A stretch of 64,000 nt of DNA from assembly GCF_937616625.2 (NCBI RefSeq), contig NC_065570.1, positions 51,575,665 through 51,639,664 on the forward strand, written 5' to 3'. The notes below the pieces were generated by a model. It was not told where the DNA came from. It ran no database searches and saw nothing but the letters and a program-made list of their open reading frames with translations. The position numbers were made by a program, and so were the translations under genes. This document shows, piece after piece, positions 44,196 through 55,304 of the stretch; positions within the stretch are counted from its first letter, which is position 1; each line of letters begins with the position of its first letter. Source of the stretch: Mercurialis annua (lineage: Eukaryota > Streptophyta > Magnoliopsida > Malpighiales > Euphorbiaceae).

Positions 44196-46619
44196 GAGAA
44201 TTAAGTAGATGGCATGACACAACATACTTTTTAGCGTTTTGAGCCTAATTTCATTGTTGTGAGTGTTGATTACATGTTTTATTCCTAGAACTTGCTCGGT
44301 ATCCGTTCAAAATTACATGGTTGAGTTTTTGACATGTAGATGATTATGGCATTTAGGTATACCCATTCCTTTTAGATCACTCAAATAATTATCATTTTAT
44401 CCTTGAAATTACACAAATTTGAGTTTTAGCCTTTTATTGATTTTACACCTTAAACACGTGAGTGTGAGAATGAAAATTTGTGAGATTTAATGTCATTTGT
44501 TTGATTTTTATAAAATTGTGCCATGACTTGCCTAAGTAATAAATTAACTATTTTACATGTCCCGCAAGTGATAGTGAGTCATTGGTGTGATTCTATTCAT
44601 CTTTGTGCTAATGTGATATTATTCTTAATCAGGGGCGGACCTAGTAAGAGCATATGGTGGGCAATTGACCATCTTATTTTTTGAATCTCTAAAAAAATAT
44701 AAATATATACGCTAGTAGTATAGTTTTACGACCTTAAAATTTATAGCATTGACCACCTTAAATTTTTTATATTATCCATTTTATTAATTTTCGGTATTAA
44801 TCTTGCCCATCTTATACAAAATTTCTGGGTTCGCCACTGTTCTTAATGTTATTGGTTTATATCATTGTAATTGCATTAATCATTTGTTTGCATCATTATT
44901 AGTTGTTGATTGTAGAAGCAAGTTTTTATTTTATTCACTGGCTTGGGAGTTTGATTTTTGATTCATGTTCGAGTATGTGCTAAATTAGCTAGTATGTGTT
45001 CTTAGAGTGAGATTTATTTCTTGCTTGAGGACAAGTAAAGGTTAAGTGTGAGAATGTTTGATATGAGTAGAATTACTCTTATATTATGGGTCTAATTACA
45101 CCACTTTATCGTACTTTTTTTCTTCAAAAATGGAGTACGGCTCTTAGAGTCTCAGTTTGTTAGTTGTTAATTACGGAGGTAGGATTCGAACCCATGACCT
45201 CTTTATCGTATTTTAGCGTACATTTATAAGCATTTTTGTGCCTTATTTGGTGTGTGAGTGTTCCAGGACCGACATAGCGATTATGAGGTGATTTTAGCGT
45301 ATTTGAGCTTGTAATCGTGGAATTGGAAAAGTTGTGAAGAATGAAGGAAAATGTGGTTTCGAGCTGGAAAGACAGGTCTCAAACAAGACCTACCATGTCT
45401 CGTTCGAGACCTTTGACGAAAAAGGGGCAGGGATTTCTGAAGAGGTTTGTCTCATTCGAGAAGTCACAGGTTTCAAGCGAGAAGTAAAAAAATTATAAAG
45501 GTCCCGATCGAGATCCTTGTATCTTGATCGAGACATTCACTTATCTGGTAAAATAAGCATTTGAGCTAATTAAAAGTGTGGGCTTTGTCTTGGCCCTATT
45601 TCAATTAGTCCTAATTAAACTTATGTTAGGAGATTATTCTATATCTTTTTGGTAAAACTCTATATAAGGCAGATTGCATTTAGTTTTTAGGGTTCGTTTA
45701 ATTAGTCGTACAATTTAGCTTAAGCTTAATTTTTCAGATTTTATTCTCAACAATTGTATTCTATTGTTCTTAAGACAAGATTGAAGATTTTTCTATTAAT
45801 TGAAGTTTTATTATTCAGAAATTGACAATTGCAGGTATTTATCATTTTATTGTGAATTTTTCTTCTTCTTATCTCCTTATTATTAATTTTATTATTATGA
45901 GTAACAAAATCCCTCGTTCGAGGGTTGATATGAAATTATAATTATGTAATTGATTGGATGTGGATTAATTGATGTTTATTATCGTGTTTTGATTATTAAC
46001 TTTAATGCTTGAATTAGATTAATCACCTAGTTCATGACGAGTGTTTTATTAACTAATTGAGAGATTGTTAATTGAATAGATTTAGGTGATTCGAAAAACT
46101 TAAAAGATAATATCGTGAGAACGAGTTAGATTTTAGGTAATTTTGGAGTTTGTTTCCCAACTACAATGTAATTTTTAATTCGGTTTTAAAGTCGTGGGAG
46201 CGAGCTAATTATTGATTAATTGATTAGGTTGTAGTTTTATCGTTCTTATGACTTGAGAGAGCGGAATTCGGTTTAGAATAGCTCGATTTTCGATAATTAT
46301 ATTAAGAAATCCAATATCCTTGATTTTATTGGTTATTTGGAAATATCAACCCTTATAATCTTTTATTCATTTGTTTTACATCTTAATTATTATTCTCTTT
46401 GAAAATGTTCTTTTTGATTACTTTAGTTTTAATCGTTAGTTTGGTTCTATTTAATTGTTTAAATTTTAGTTACATAAATATTCAATTTTTTATCTGCTAA
46501 CCGATTAACGTTATAAACAAAATCAGTATGTTAAGTTCAATCGTCTTTGTGGGATTGATATATGAATTTACGGATTATACTACCTGCGCGATACTGTACA
46601 TTTGTAGTTTTTGCTAACA
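44196..46619 (+). mobile_element. 3' part of a Ty3/Gypsy element: internal tail and 3' LTR
   Basis: The signature CTTGAGGACAAGTAAAGGTT, AAGTGTGAGAATGTT at about 45024-45058 is the conserved pre-LTR tail and polypurine tract of plant Athila/Tat-type Gypsy elements. The LTR then begins TGATATGAGTAG at 45059 and appears to end TTGCTAACA at 46619. It contains hairpins such as GTCTCG/CGAGAC (about 45393) and late-LTR sequence CGTCTTTGTGGGATTGATAT near 46540. No reverse transcriptase or integrase remains. A hAT MITE lies at 44630-44839, and a tRNA-like B-box remnant (complement GGGTTCGAATCC) near 45180-45200. Confidence 0.6.
44630..44839. mobile_element. hAT-like MITE with perfect 8-bp target-site duplication
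   Basis: Ends CAGGGGCGGACCTAG and (complement) CAGTGGCGAACCCAGAAATT, the familiar CAGxGGCGGA hAT terminal motif. TTCTTAAT lies at 44622-44629 and 44840-44847. The element is 210 bp, AT-rich inside and non-coding. It is nested in the Gypsy internal tail. Confidence 0.9.
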
Positions 46620-46782
46620 TTAGCCCTTATTGGCACGACAAACGCGTGTTCCAAGAACAAGTGTATAACTACCTTGTGGGCAGAAATCCTGTTCGTGATG
46701 ATTATGTTTTCTGTATATTTTGATAAGACAAAAGGCGTATCTTTAGTTTTAAATTTTCTGACATGCTTATTTGTTTGAATTG

Positions 46783-46783
<1 letters not shown>

Positions 46784-46839
<56 letters not shown>
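46784..46839. repeat. (ATT)n microsatellite
   Basis: A pure trinucleotide run of about 18 units, 40-50 bp after the end of the coding-like segment. Confidence 0.97.
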
Positions 46840-46992
46840 CAAACTATTGTTGGACGATCTAATAATCTTGAATCGATCCTTGCAACTCTAGATTTTACTA
46901 CTTTTCATATAAACTACAAAGAATATAAATCAATTAAGTAGCTTTATTTACTATTTTGCATCCAATAAATTGTATTTAGGATCGGAACCATA

Positions 46993-48240
46993 TACAAAAC
47001 TAAGGCCATATTCAATGGGAGTCACTTAAATGCGAACCGGTGACTCCCCTTCTCAAAAAGAGTCACCTAAATGCATTTAGATGACTCTCCTTACCCTCTA
47101 ATAAAAAATGGTGAGGTATTTTCTCCTTCACCACTTCACTTTACGAATATTATATTATTTGGGTAAATTATAATTTAGTACTTATAGTTTATCATATATT
47201 TAATTAAAGATTTAATTATTAATTAATTATAGACTAATTTTAATAATATTAAAATAATTAATGATTTATTTTCCATAATAAAATATTAAAACTAATATAA
47301 ATATATTATACAAATATTTTTATGAAATGATATCTAAAAATATTACATAAATAATGTTACGAAACGATAACATAAAAGCATTACATAAATAATTTTACGA
47401 GACAATAACATAAAAATATTACTCCCTCCGTCCATAAAAGATAGGCATGTTTCATTTACACACATATTAAGAAATTTAGTTTATTTAGTTAGAATAATAC
47501 TAACTTCCTATAATACCCTTATTAAATAGTTAATGCATTTTTCTTTTCAATACATTTTTATTGTTGAAACTATCAAAAAGCATTAATTATTGTTGTTATC
47601 AAAGTCATTATCACTTTAATTTAGTTGACTAAAGCTAATTCAATTGAGGATATTTTAGACATTTATCTAGTTAACTACTTTCTAAAATGGAAACAAGCCT
47701 ATAATTTGGGACGCCTAAAATAGAAACAAGTCTATCTTTTGTATACGGAGGGAGTACATAAATAGTTTGCGAAGACGATAAAATAAAAACATTACATAGA
47801 TAATTTTATGAGTTTTTAGTTTTTATACTGTGTTAATTTAAATAAATTAATGTAATGTTCATTTTAGCTAATTCTATCTTTTAATTATGTTAATTTGAAT
47901 AAATTAATGTAATGTTTATTTCTAATATTTTAATATGAATTAAATTTTAAATAATATAAGGTTTTATAATAAAAAAATTAAGAGTGTTTTATTTTTTTAA
48001 ATAGAAATAATACTATATATAGAAATTGGACGGATATGAATATAAATAAGTTTTTTTGGTGTAATTAATTGGTAAAAAATATATAAATATTAAGAATAAA
48101 AAATAATTAATATATCTAGTAAAAAATATGATTTTTTTGTGAAGGAATTGGCGACTTCTATTGGAGTGAATTTGGAGAAAAATCATCAAATTGCAAAATG
48201 GTGAGCAATTTTTTATGGCTAGCATTGGAGATGTTTTAAG
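46993..48240. mobile_element. Possible large MITE with worn inverted ends
   Basis: The left side GGCCATATTCAATGGGAGTC and the right side GCTAGCATTGGAGATG resemble the ATCTCCAATGG-type ends of common plant DNA elements, but the arms match poorly. The left part has a local inverted repeat (GAGTCACCTAAATG/CATTTAGATGACTC at about 47058-47085). A Stowaway-like MITE at 47420-47756 lies inside. The interior is non-coding. Confidence 0.3.
47420..47756. mobile_element. Stowaway-like MITE
   Basis: Inverted ends TACTCCCTCCGTCCATAAAA and (complement) TACTCCCTCCGTATACAAAA with shared AGATAG and TTGTTTC segments on both arms; TA boundaries. 337 bp, non-coding. Confidence 0.85.
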
Positions 48241-49515
48241 TATGGGTAATGTAGCACCTATTTATCACATTTGTATGAATGCGTTTAATATGCAAAGTAG
48301 AACTTAAAAAAAATGATATGATATGCAAGGCATGTGAATTCACCCATGCATGAACATCGGTTGTATGTTAATACTGAAAATAAACTTAGCAATGTATAGA
48401 AAACCCATCTCCCATGCAAAATATTCTAGCATTGTGAGAGAATCCGAAAATAGCCATACCATCTGCACAGTGGTTGCCTTCTCTGTGAATGTGACGGATG
48501 GAGACTGAAATATTTAATTGGATAAATATATGCTAAAAAAATTGAAAATGAACCATTTTAGGAAACTTTATAATCTAATTTTCGGCTTATATATTGAAAT
48601 CAAATATATTAATACCTTCGCAGATTGAATTCGGATCTTAAAAAAAAGGAGGTTGACTTTTTAGATAGCTCGCCAACATCTTCTTTGCTCTCGGACGACG
48701 ACTCCAGATCCAAAATGCTAACAACATATAAACAATTAAAAATAAAAATGACATAATGACTGAATCGCTCTCTCGTTATATACATCTTATTATACATGAA
48801 TTTGGAGGAACATAACTGTCTTCACGTGGACGCCCGTCCATTTGGAATACCGCGCTTACAATTAGCAATGTCAAAAGTCGGAGTTATAGATTGTTCAGCT
48901 GAAATTAACTCTTTAACATATAGGATTTAAGAAGGCACAAAGAAAGGACTAAAAATGGAGGTAAAGTTGTCCCCGGAAAGATAGTTTGAAGAGAGGGGGC
49001 AGAAAGGGGGTTGTTATTTTGGAATGTTGCTCTTAAATAAGATCACATGGGAACAAGGGTGTCTATTTTATGCTCTGCTTAACCCAACATTGGGGTGCCC
49101 ACTCTTCCCTAATCCTGTCCTAATAATCCCAAAACATCTTGGGGCCATCTGCCCCTTCTTTTTCCTCCTTTACTTTTATATCTATAACCTCAATTCAACC
49201 GTTACTGTAAAAACTTTAGGGCGTTATACTGTTTTTTTTTAACTGATATATAGTTAGCGGGAGTTAGCGGGATTAATTATATTAGTTTAAAAATTCATTT
49301 TTTTCTTTGAAACAACAAGAGGGAGGGTCCAACCCTGCCCTTTGAAGGATGCATTTGTGAGAGTAGCCAAGAGGGCTACATCTCACCATTTATATGGCAG
49401 TTTGGTGGGTTGACTTGAAATTCGAATTCAGCATTGTCTAATCTTAAACCTTCTAATGTGACTTGATTTAATTATTGTAGCGATTTTATTTGGTGTCATT
49501 ATAATTAGACTTCTA
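48241..49515. other. Intergenic DNA, partly low-copy in appearance
   Basis: Mixed composition at 48800-49200 and 49300-49400 but no domain-bearing frame. The frames 48609-48797 (-) and 49024-49242 (+) are not supported as genes. Confidence 0.4.
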
Positions 49516-50050
49516 GTGGCCGTTTGGTTCGCCAAAAAAGGGGGGAATGGGAATGGAAATAATTCTCATTGTTTGTTTTTGTTTTGTCAAATTACACTAG
49601 GGAATGGGAGTGTGATTATCTCTTCAATGGGAATCACCCATTCCCCCCTTACCCCATGGAAATGAACTTTTGTGTATGGGAATTAAAATTTTAAAAAATA
49701 TTTTAATGATAAATAATAAATATATAATTATTAAAAAAAATTATTTTAAAATTTTAAAAATATACTTAAAATAAAAAAAACATTATTTTAAAAAAATGTT
49801 TTTTTTAAATAATTTTTTATTTTTTTAAATATTTTATTTTAAAAAAATAATTTTTTATACGAAAAAATATTAAAAAATTAAAAAAACTATTTTTAATAAA
49901 TAATAAATAATTTTTTTATTAAACTTTACTTATTTCCATTTCCATTCCTACACTTTGAACCAAACAAAAAATGAAAACAATCATTCTCATTCCTTCTCAT
50001 TCCCATTCCCATTCCGATTCTAATTCCCAACCTTGAACCAAACGGCCCCC
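49516..50050. mobile_element. MITE of the GGCCGTTTGGTT type
   Basis: The ends TGGCCGTTTGGTTCGCC and (complement) GGGGCCGTTTGGTTCAAGG are inverted, continuing GGGAATGGGAATGG and CATTCCCATTCCCATTCC. The centre is almost pure A/T. Target duplication is unclear (CTA or TA), so the superfamily (PIF/Harbinger or hAT) is left open. Confidence 0.75.
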
Positions 50051-50057
50051 TAATGTG

Positions 50058-50170
50058 ATTGCTTTTGCCAGTAAGGGCATAATAGTCATATTGCTTTTTC
50101 CAGTAAGGGCATAGTAGTCATATTGCTTTTTCCAGTAAGGGCATAATAGTCATATTGCTTTTGCCAGCAC
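50058..50170. repeat. Tandem repeat, period 32 bp, about 3.5 copies
   Basis: Units of ATTGCTTTTGCCAGTAAGGG plus CATAATAGTCAT at 50058, 50090 and 50122, then a partial unit at 50154. Differences are limited to TTGCC/TTTCC and ATAAT/ATAGT. It starts just outside the preceding MITE. Confidence 0.95.
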
Positions 50171-52261
50171 AGAAATGTATTTGATCCACCATTAAGCTCA
50201 TTAATTTGTAGTTTAAATTTTTAGAAAACACTATTTATTTTAATATTATATCCCAACCATTTTATAAAATATTTTAATTTAATATTTTTTTAAAGTTGGA
50301 TGATCAAAATAAAAGAATAAGACTTGACAATCAATCATTAGTTGTACTTATGTTATTGCCTATTAGTGGTGGATTCATTTATTTCATTATTTATCCAGAA
50401 TCTGATTAAAATGGTAAAAGTACCAATTTATCATATATATATATATACTAGTGTCGTTTTACGTGTTTCACACGTGGCTCGTAGTGTGATTCGTTAAATA
50501 TTATATTTATGTTTAATTAATAATTATTTTTAAAATCATAAATTGTATTTAAGTATAAAATAATAAATAATCATTAAAATAGTAGTTAATTAGAAATAAT
50601 TTATTTTATTTATAGAGAATATAAATAGAAAATATTAAATAATAATTAAATTAATAATTTATTTAAAATAATTTATCTTAATCAAAATTCCAAATGAATA
50701 AATAACAATTAAAATAATAATTATTAAATATTTAAAATAATTTATTTTAGTTAATACTCTACAAAATTATCATGTCATGGTATTATAAGTAGTTTATTTT
50801 AGTTAGTACTATAACTCTAATACTTATCTTAATAGTTTTTTAATTAATAATTATATTTTTTTAAATAAAAATGACATTAACGTAAATGTGTATGTCTCTC
50901 TCATCCGTACTTGTATATACGGTATAGGTAGATATAGATTATTATGAGTTAGATTAATTAATTAATTATATCAATAATTAAAATAATTTCAATTGAATAT
51001 TGTTGTAAGAAAAAGATGCGGATAGTTATATAAAAATTTAGAATTATCATTAAATAACAATACTAAAATTGTCTTCTATACAAAAACAAATTGTTTATAT
51101 GTGACCTAGCAAACTAATTATTTTTAATAATTAATTAAATAGATAATTAATTAATGATCATAAAACCTTTACTTAGTAATAAATTAGAAAGGATTATACA
51201 GTAAATTTGTTTGTCCCCCCCCATCCGTGCTTTTATATATAGTATATTTTAAATTAATATATTAAATAATTAATTATATTAAGTTGGTTTGATAACTCAA
51301 AAAAGTTCAACTTAATTTATTCAGTTAAGTCAAAAACCACTTAAAATAATAAATCAAAAAATTTGACTTATTTTTTATAGAACACATTAAATTATAAAAT
51401 ATCAATTTTATTATTGAATAAACTTTATATTTTTATTATTTTCAATTATTACTCACCAATAAAAATATTTCATCTCAAATATATAATTTTTTTTAATTTT
51501 TTAATATCATAATGAGCATAATATAATTAGATCAACAATTAAAATTATAAATTATTATATTTTTTATTTTAAATATATTATTCTCTATCTCAGTGTTGTT
51601 GGTTGGAGATTCCCTTAAATAAACTAACCATACTAAATTATCTTTAAATATTAAAATTTATTGACATTATTTATAAATAATAAAATTAAAATTTATACAA
51701 TGTTAGCTATAATTAATTAATTACATTTTTATCAAAATTTAAACATAAATTTTATTTTTATTTTCAATTCTTTATTTTACAAAGAACAGTTTTAATAATT
51801 TTTTATTTAATTTAATATAGCTATAGTATACATAACTATTACAAACATTTTTTATATTTTTATAATCACTTAACATATGATCAACAACACTTAATTAAAT
51901 TATATTAACACATGATATGTACTAGCTAACAACTAATAGCTACATGCTATCAACTATCAACACAGCTCAACTAAAATTCTTAAGCCTCCTTTGATTCAAA
52001 ATTATAAGTATATTTTTTAAAAGTATATTTTTTTTTAAAAAAATCAATTACTAAAGAAGTTATTATTTATTTATATCATATGAAATATTCTTATTTGATT
52101 TACTTATTAACTTTCAAAAAGTAAATTTTATTTTTAATCCATAAACGTTAAAAGTAATATAACATCTTATTAACGTTATTTTCCTTATCTTAATGAAGCT
52201 TGATGGTATCATTGTTTCCTTTCGGAAAATTATACTTTTTAAATGTAATTACCCCTAGTCT
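50171..52261. other. Very AT-rich intergenic DNA
   Basis: Near-continuous A/T-rich sequence without a credible coding region. Two similar passages (about 50440-50935 and 50985-51245) both end in a CCATCCGTGCTT/CATCCGTACTTGTATATA motif before TATA-rich sequence, suggesting an old duplicated repeat. Confidence 0.45.
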
Positions 52262-52276
52262 AGGAAAGGCTTTCAT

Positions 52277-53006
52277 TTTTTTTGAATTCATCGGATCTCA
52301 TTAAATTGAATATGAAACAGTTACATTTGTAAGAAAATCGGGATAATTTGAAAACTAAACCCGATGACCTGACATGGAACAGACAACATGGTGCCTGATT
52401 CGCAGACCTTACTTACGAAAAATAAAAATAAATTACTAACTGTTTCGCGAATTAAGTGCCGTCTTCAATCACTCTTCGTTCAAACTTCTCCAAACACCCG
52501 CAAACTCACTGCATCCGATTCAATCAACACTTGATATAACTCCTTCTAAAAAAGAGACAACAACTCCTTCTAAAAAGGAGACAGCAAACCTTTCATAGAG
52601 AAAGGACAACAAACCTTTCATAAAGAAAGGACAAAGTAAAACATTCATACAAAAGACAAAAAATAAAAAATAGATAAAACTAATATAGCTCATAGACGAA
52701 TCCATTTTGCTACTGAAAGATCTTCAATCTACCGTCGCTTCTTGATAATTGAATTGCGCTTCGTGATAAATTTTAATCCGTCAGAAAAATGAAAAAGAAT
52801 TGGCTATTTATTATATTCTATGAAATTAAAATAACATAAACAAAAGGAGTGGCTACCGTTAATAGAAAAATTAAGCCATTGACGGCTGTCAAAGAAAAAA
52901 ATAAGAAAAAAGCTTTAGCTGGATAGGGTTTGTTAGAGAGAAAAGAGAAGAGAAAGGAGCGAGGGTTTTGCTTAAATTGAGTTCAGTACGCAGCACCAAC
53001 ACCAAC
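52277..53006 (-). mobile_element. Retroposed sequence of unknown parent, poly(A) end and 15-bp target-site duplication
   Basis: AGGAAAGGCTTTCAT (52262-52276) and AGGAAAGGCATTCAT (53007-53021) flank the insert with one difference. On the minus strand it starts TGTTGGTGTTGGTGCTGCGT, reads CAAAACCCTCGCTCCTTTCT, and ends ATCCGATGAATTCAAAAAAA. It therefore looks like a reverse-transcribed RNA: capped-leader-like pyrimidine-rich start, poly(A) end, LINE-type duplication. A 61-residue frame from 52705 (MDSSMSYISF) is rich in Phe and is produced by the hairpin array at 52540-52630. No reverse transcriptase, tRNA head or known protein is recognised. It could be a processed pseudogene or a short LINE/SINE. 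Confidence 0.7.
52540..52630. repeat. Array of four 17-nt hairpins with constant geometry
   Basis: Hairpins at 52540-52556, 52564-52580, 52589-52605 and 52614-52630, spaced 24, 25 and 25 bp. Each is a 6-bp stem and a 5-nt loop. The first two use CTCCTT/AAGGAG (the first with one mismatch, AAAGAG) and loop CTAAA; the last two use CCTTTC/GAAAGG with loops ATAGA and ATAAA. The spacers are near constant: ACAACAA, ACAGCAAA, ACAACAAA, then ACAAAGTAAA. Confidence 0.95.
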
Positions 53007-53021
53007 AGGAAAGGCATTCAT

Positions 53022-55037
53022 ATTCATCAATCAACTCTCTTCACAACCAAATAATCCAATAATATTTTAAGTTTTTAACAAGTCTCATAAACACAACATT
53101 ATTAACTCTTTATTATTATTATATAAAACAGGCTCGAATCTAATACTATTCACTTTTAACTACCCCTTACTTGTTAAAATTAAATTAGTGATCCGGTAAT
53201 CAATATTTCGCCTTTTATAATGTTTGAAAGTTGTAATCTAAACACACACTATTATTCTCAAAGAAAAAAAAACAAATGACCTAAAAAATATAGTGAAAAG
53301 GGTCAAATAAAGTGTATCATCTAAGTTCTTCTTAGGGGTCCTTGCTGATATAATTTAACAAACGCTAGGGTCCTCGGTGAGCCCTAATGAGGGTTTAGAT
53401 GATACAATTTAAAAAAATCAGGAGTTTATTTGATCCTTTTTGAATGTTGAAGGTCTATTTGATCTATAGACTAAACATTAGGAGTTTATTGGACTCTTTT
53501 TCTAAAAGTATAAGTTAAATGGTTTGATAACTACTAATAAAACAAAGCTGTGAATGTGAAATTGATTTGATGGTTCTTGTTGTTACATATATGTTTGCGG
53601 GTAAGAGAAAGTTGCATATATGCATCCAATTTGAATACTTCAAGAAAGATATGAGTTCGTCCTTTAATGCTCTTTCCACTATCTAACTTTAGTTATATGG
53701 ATTTTATTAAAAACAAAAAAACTTTAGCTATATGAATGGCTGATACTGAAAATATATGGCCAAATCCATTTTTAGCTTCTTCAATTTTTAAATTTTTGTT
53801 TTTATCATTTTTAAACCTTTTGTATCTAGTCTCTATATTTAATTTATTTTGAATTTTTTGGTTCTTTTTCAAACGGAAAAGAAGCGTGCATTACATTCGG
53901 CGTCACACGCGCAAGACTGAATTTAAATGTTCACCTAACTCGACACATTGGCAAAATAGATCACATTATCAAATTTAAAATCAGATAAATACAATTTATA
54001 AATACATAGACCGATTATTGAATAGTGAACTTGAAACTTTGAAAAAAAAAAGAATAGTGAACTTGAAAAAAAAAACTAAATAAAAAAATTAGAAATATAA
54101 AGACATTTGGTCATTTTCGACGTGAAATTGTTAATCACTTAACGGCGAGTAAGTCACACAGTCACACATAAAAGAACTCATCAAATAAAAACAAAGTTAA
54201 CTATTTTTTAAATTCAAATCTTTGTTTTTTTTATCAATTACAACCAAATATTTTAAATTTATTAATTATGTGCAATTTTTTTTATAATTGTGATTAAAGT
54301 TTTGAATTTTACTTTTTAATTTCAAACATTTGCATAATTTATCAATTGCGACCAAATTTTAAAAAAATTGTCTAACTTCTAAAATGAGTTAATATGAACA
54401 TGTGGTCACAATTGATAAAAAAATACAAAGAATTTAATTTGAAAAATTAAATTTAAAATTCCGGTCATAATTGCAAAAAGTTTTTAAATTTGACATAATT
54501 GTAAAAAAAATTAAAAGGTTTGATCTTAACTGATATTATTGATCGGAGGGAGTAATAAACTTTAAAGAAGGATCATATGGATAAATAATTTTAAAGTACA
54601 TGGGTTTTTTAATGGGTTTATCCAATTATTATTTATATGGGAAAATATAGAGAAGCAACTTACATTTTTTTTTATATTATTTTAGAGTTTATCTTCAAAT
54701 GAAAAAGGACAAAGTAGAATATGCAATCACTTAAACAAGGCATGGAGTTTTCGAAAATGACCAAATTTCTCCAACTAGAAAAGGCTGCAGATGTGATGTA
54801 CGTTTTCTTGCACATCATATTTTTCTTACAGGATTAAGAGAAAATAAAAAGAGATTTTAATAGAAAAATTGGACTTAGATTCTTGAAGTTTAGAATTGAA
54901 AATACATAAGAGCCTGTCAAGCTTCTGGAGGAAAAGAGTACGTTTATAATTTGTCAGTTTTTGAAATTTGGGGTGGCAGTTGCATTAATTGTTTTTATTT
55001 TAGGATTTTGTATCTTGGAATAATTTCATTTTATTAA
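53022..55037. other. Intergenic DNA
   Basis: No gene recognised. Two related arms around 53300-53510 suggest a worn foldback (GGGTCAAATAAAGTGTATCA and GAGTTTATTTGATCC). A lone Stowaway-type end, CGGAGGGAGTA, lies at about 54544-54554 without a convincing partner. Confidence 0.4.
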
Positions 55038-55304
55038 TACTCCCTCCGTCCCATTTAAGAAGGGACATATCCCATTTTTATTTGTCCCACTTAAGAAGGC
55101 CATATCGTGTTTTTTGTGCCAATTTATATGAATTTTCCTTTTCTACCCCCATTTCTCTTTCCATAATTAATGACTATTAGCCAATACACAAAATACAACA
55201 CTATCATAAATAGGGGTAAAATAAGAAAACACTATAATAATTAATGCTTTATTAATATATGTGAAAAAGTCATTTGTCCCTTCTTAAACGGGACGGAGGG
55301 AGTA
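55038..55304. mobile_element. Stowaway-like MITE
   Basis: Inverted ends TACTCCCTCCGTCCCATTTA and (complement) TACTCCCTCCGTCCCGTTTA, both followed by AGAAGGGACA; TA boundaries. 267 bp. Same family as 8914-9149, with better-preserved ends. Confidence 0.9.

Larger units (their letters stand above)
43610..46734 (+). pseudogene. Gag-like frame of a Gypsy-type element, split by a nested insertion
   Basis: The frame from ATG 43610 encodes about 70 residues: MAARWAKVEFTSMSLF, LSHEEILDISYRYCFP, SEYGVRKPDHRMRAFGYPGS and NVFHLMMG, after which TGTCACGACCC begins at 43823. A coding-like segment resumes at about 46620 (SPYWHDKRVFQEQVYNYLVG, RNPVRDDYVFCIF) and stops near 46726. The 2.8 kb between is inserted LTR material. 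The first part loosely resembles the N-terminal domain of plant 'putative gypsy-type transposon' proteins (the PF04195 group), where a Pro-containing YxxP...LP element precedes a helical segment. The reading frame at the junction is uncertain and the downstream product is missing. Confidence 0.4.

Noticed and set aside
45178..45205. tRNA-like B box GGGTTCGAATCC on the minus strand
   Set aside because: No acceptor stem, D-arm or A box can be drawn around it; best read as a SINE tail fragment within the LTR.
50058..50170. CRISPR-like array
   Set aside because: Units are directly adjacent tandem copies without unique spacers, in a eukaryotic genome.
52520..52705. 61-codon membrane-like protein MDSSMSYISF...
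   Set aside because: Its repeated FLxEGV/FLYERF segments are translations of the hairpin array inside a retroposon; no evidence of a gene.
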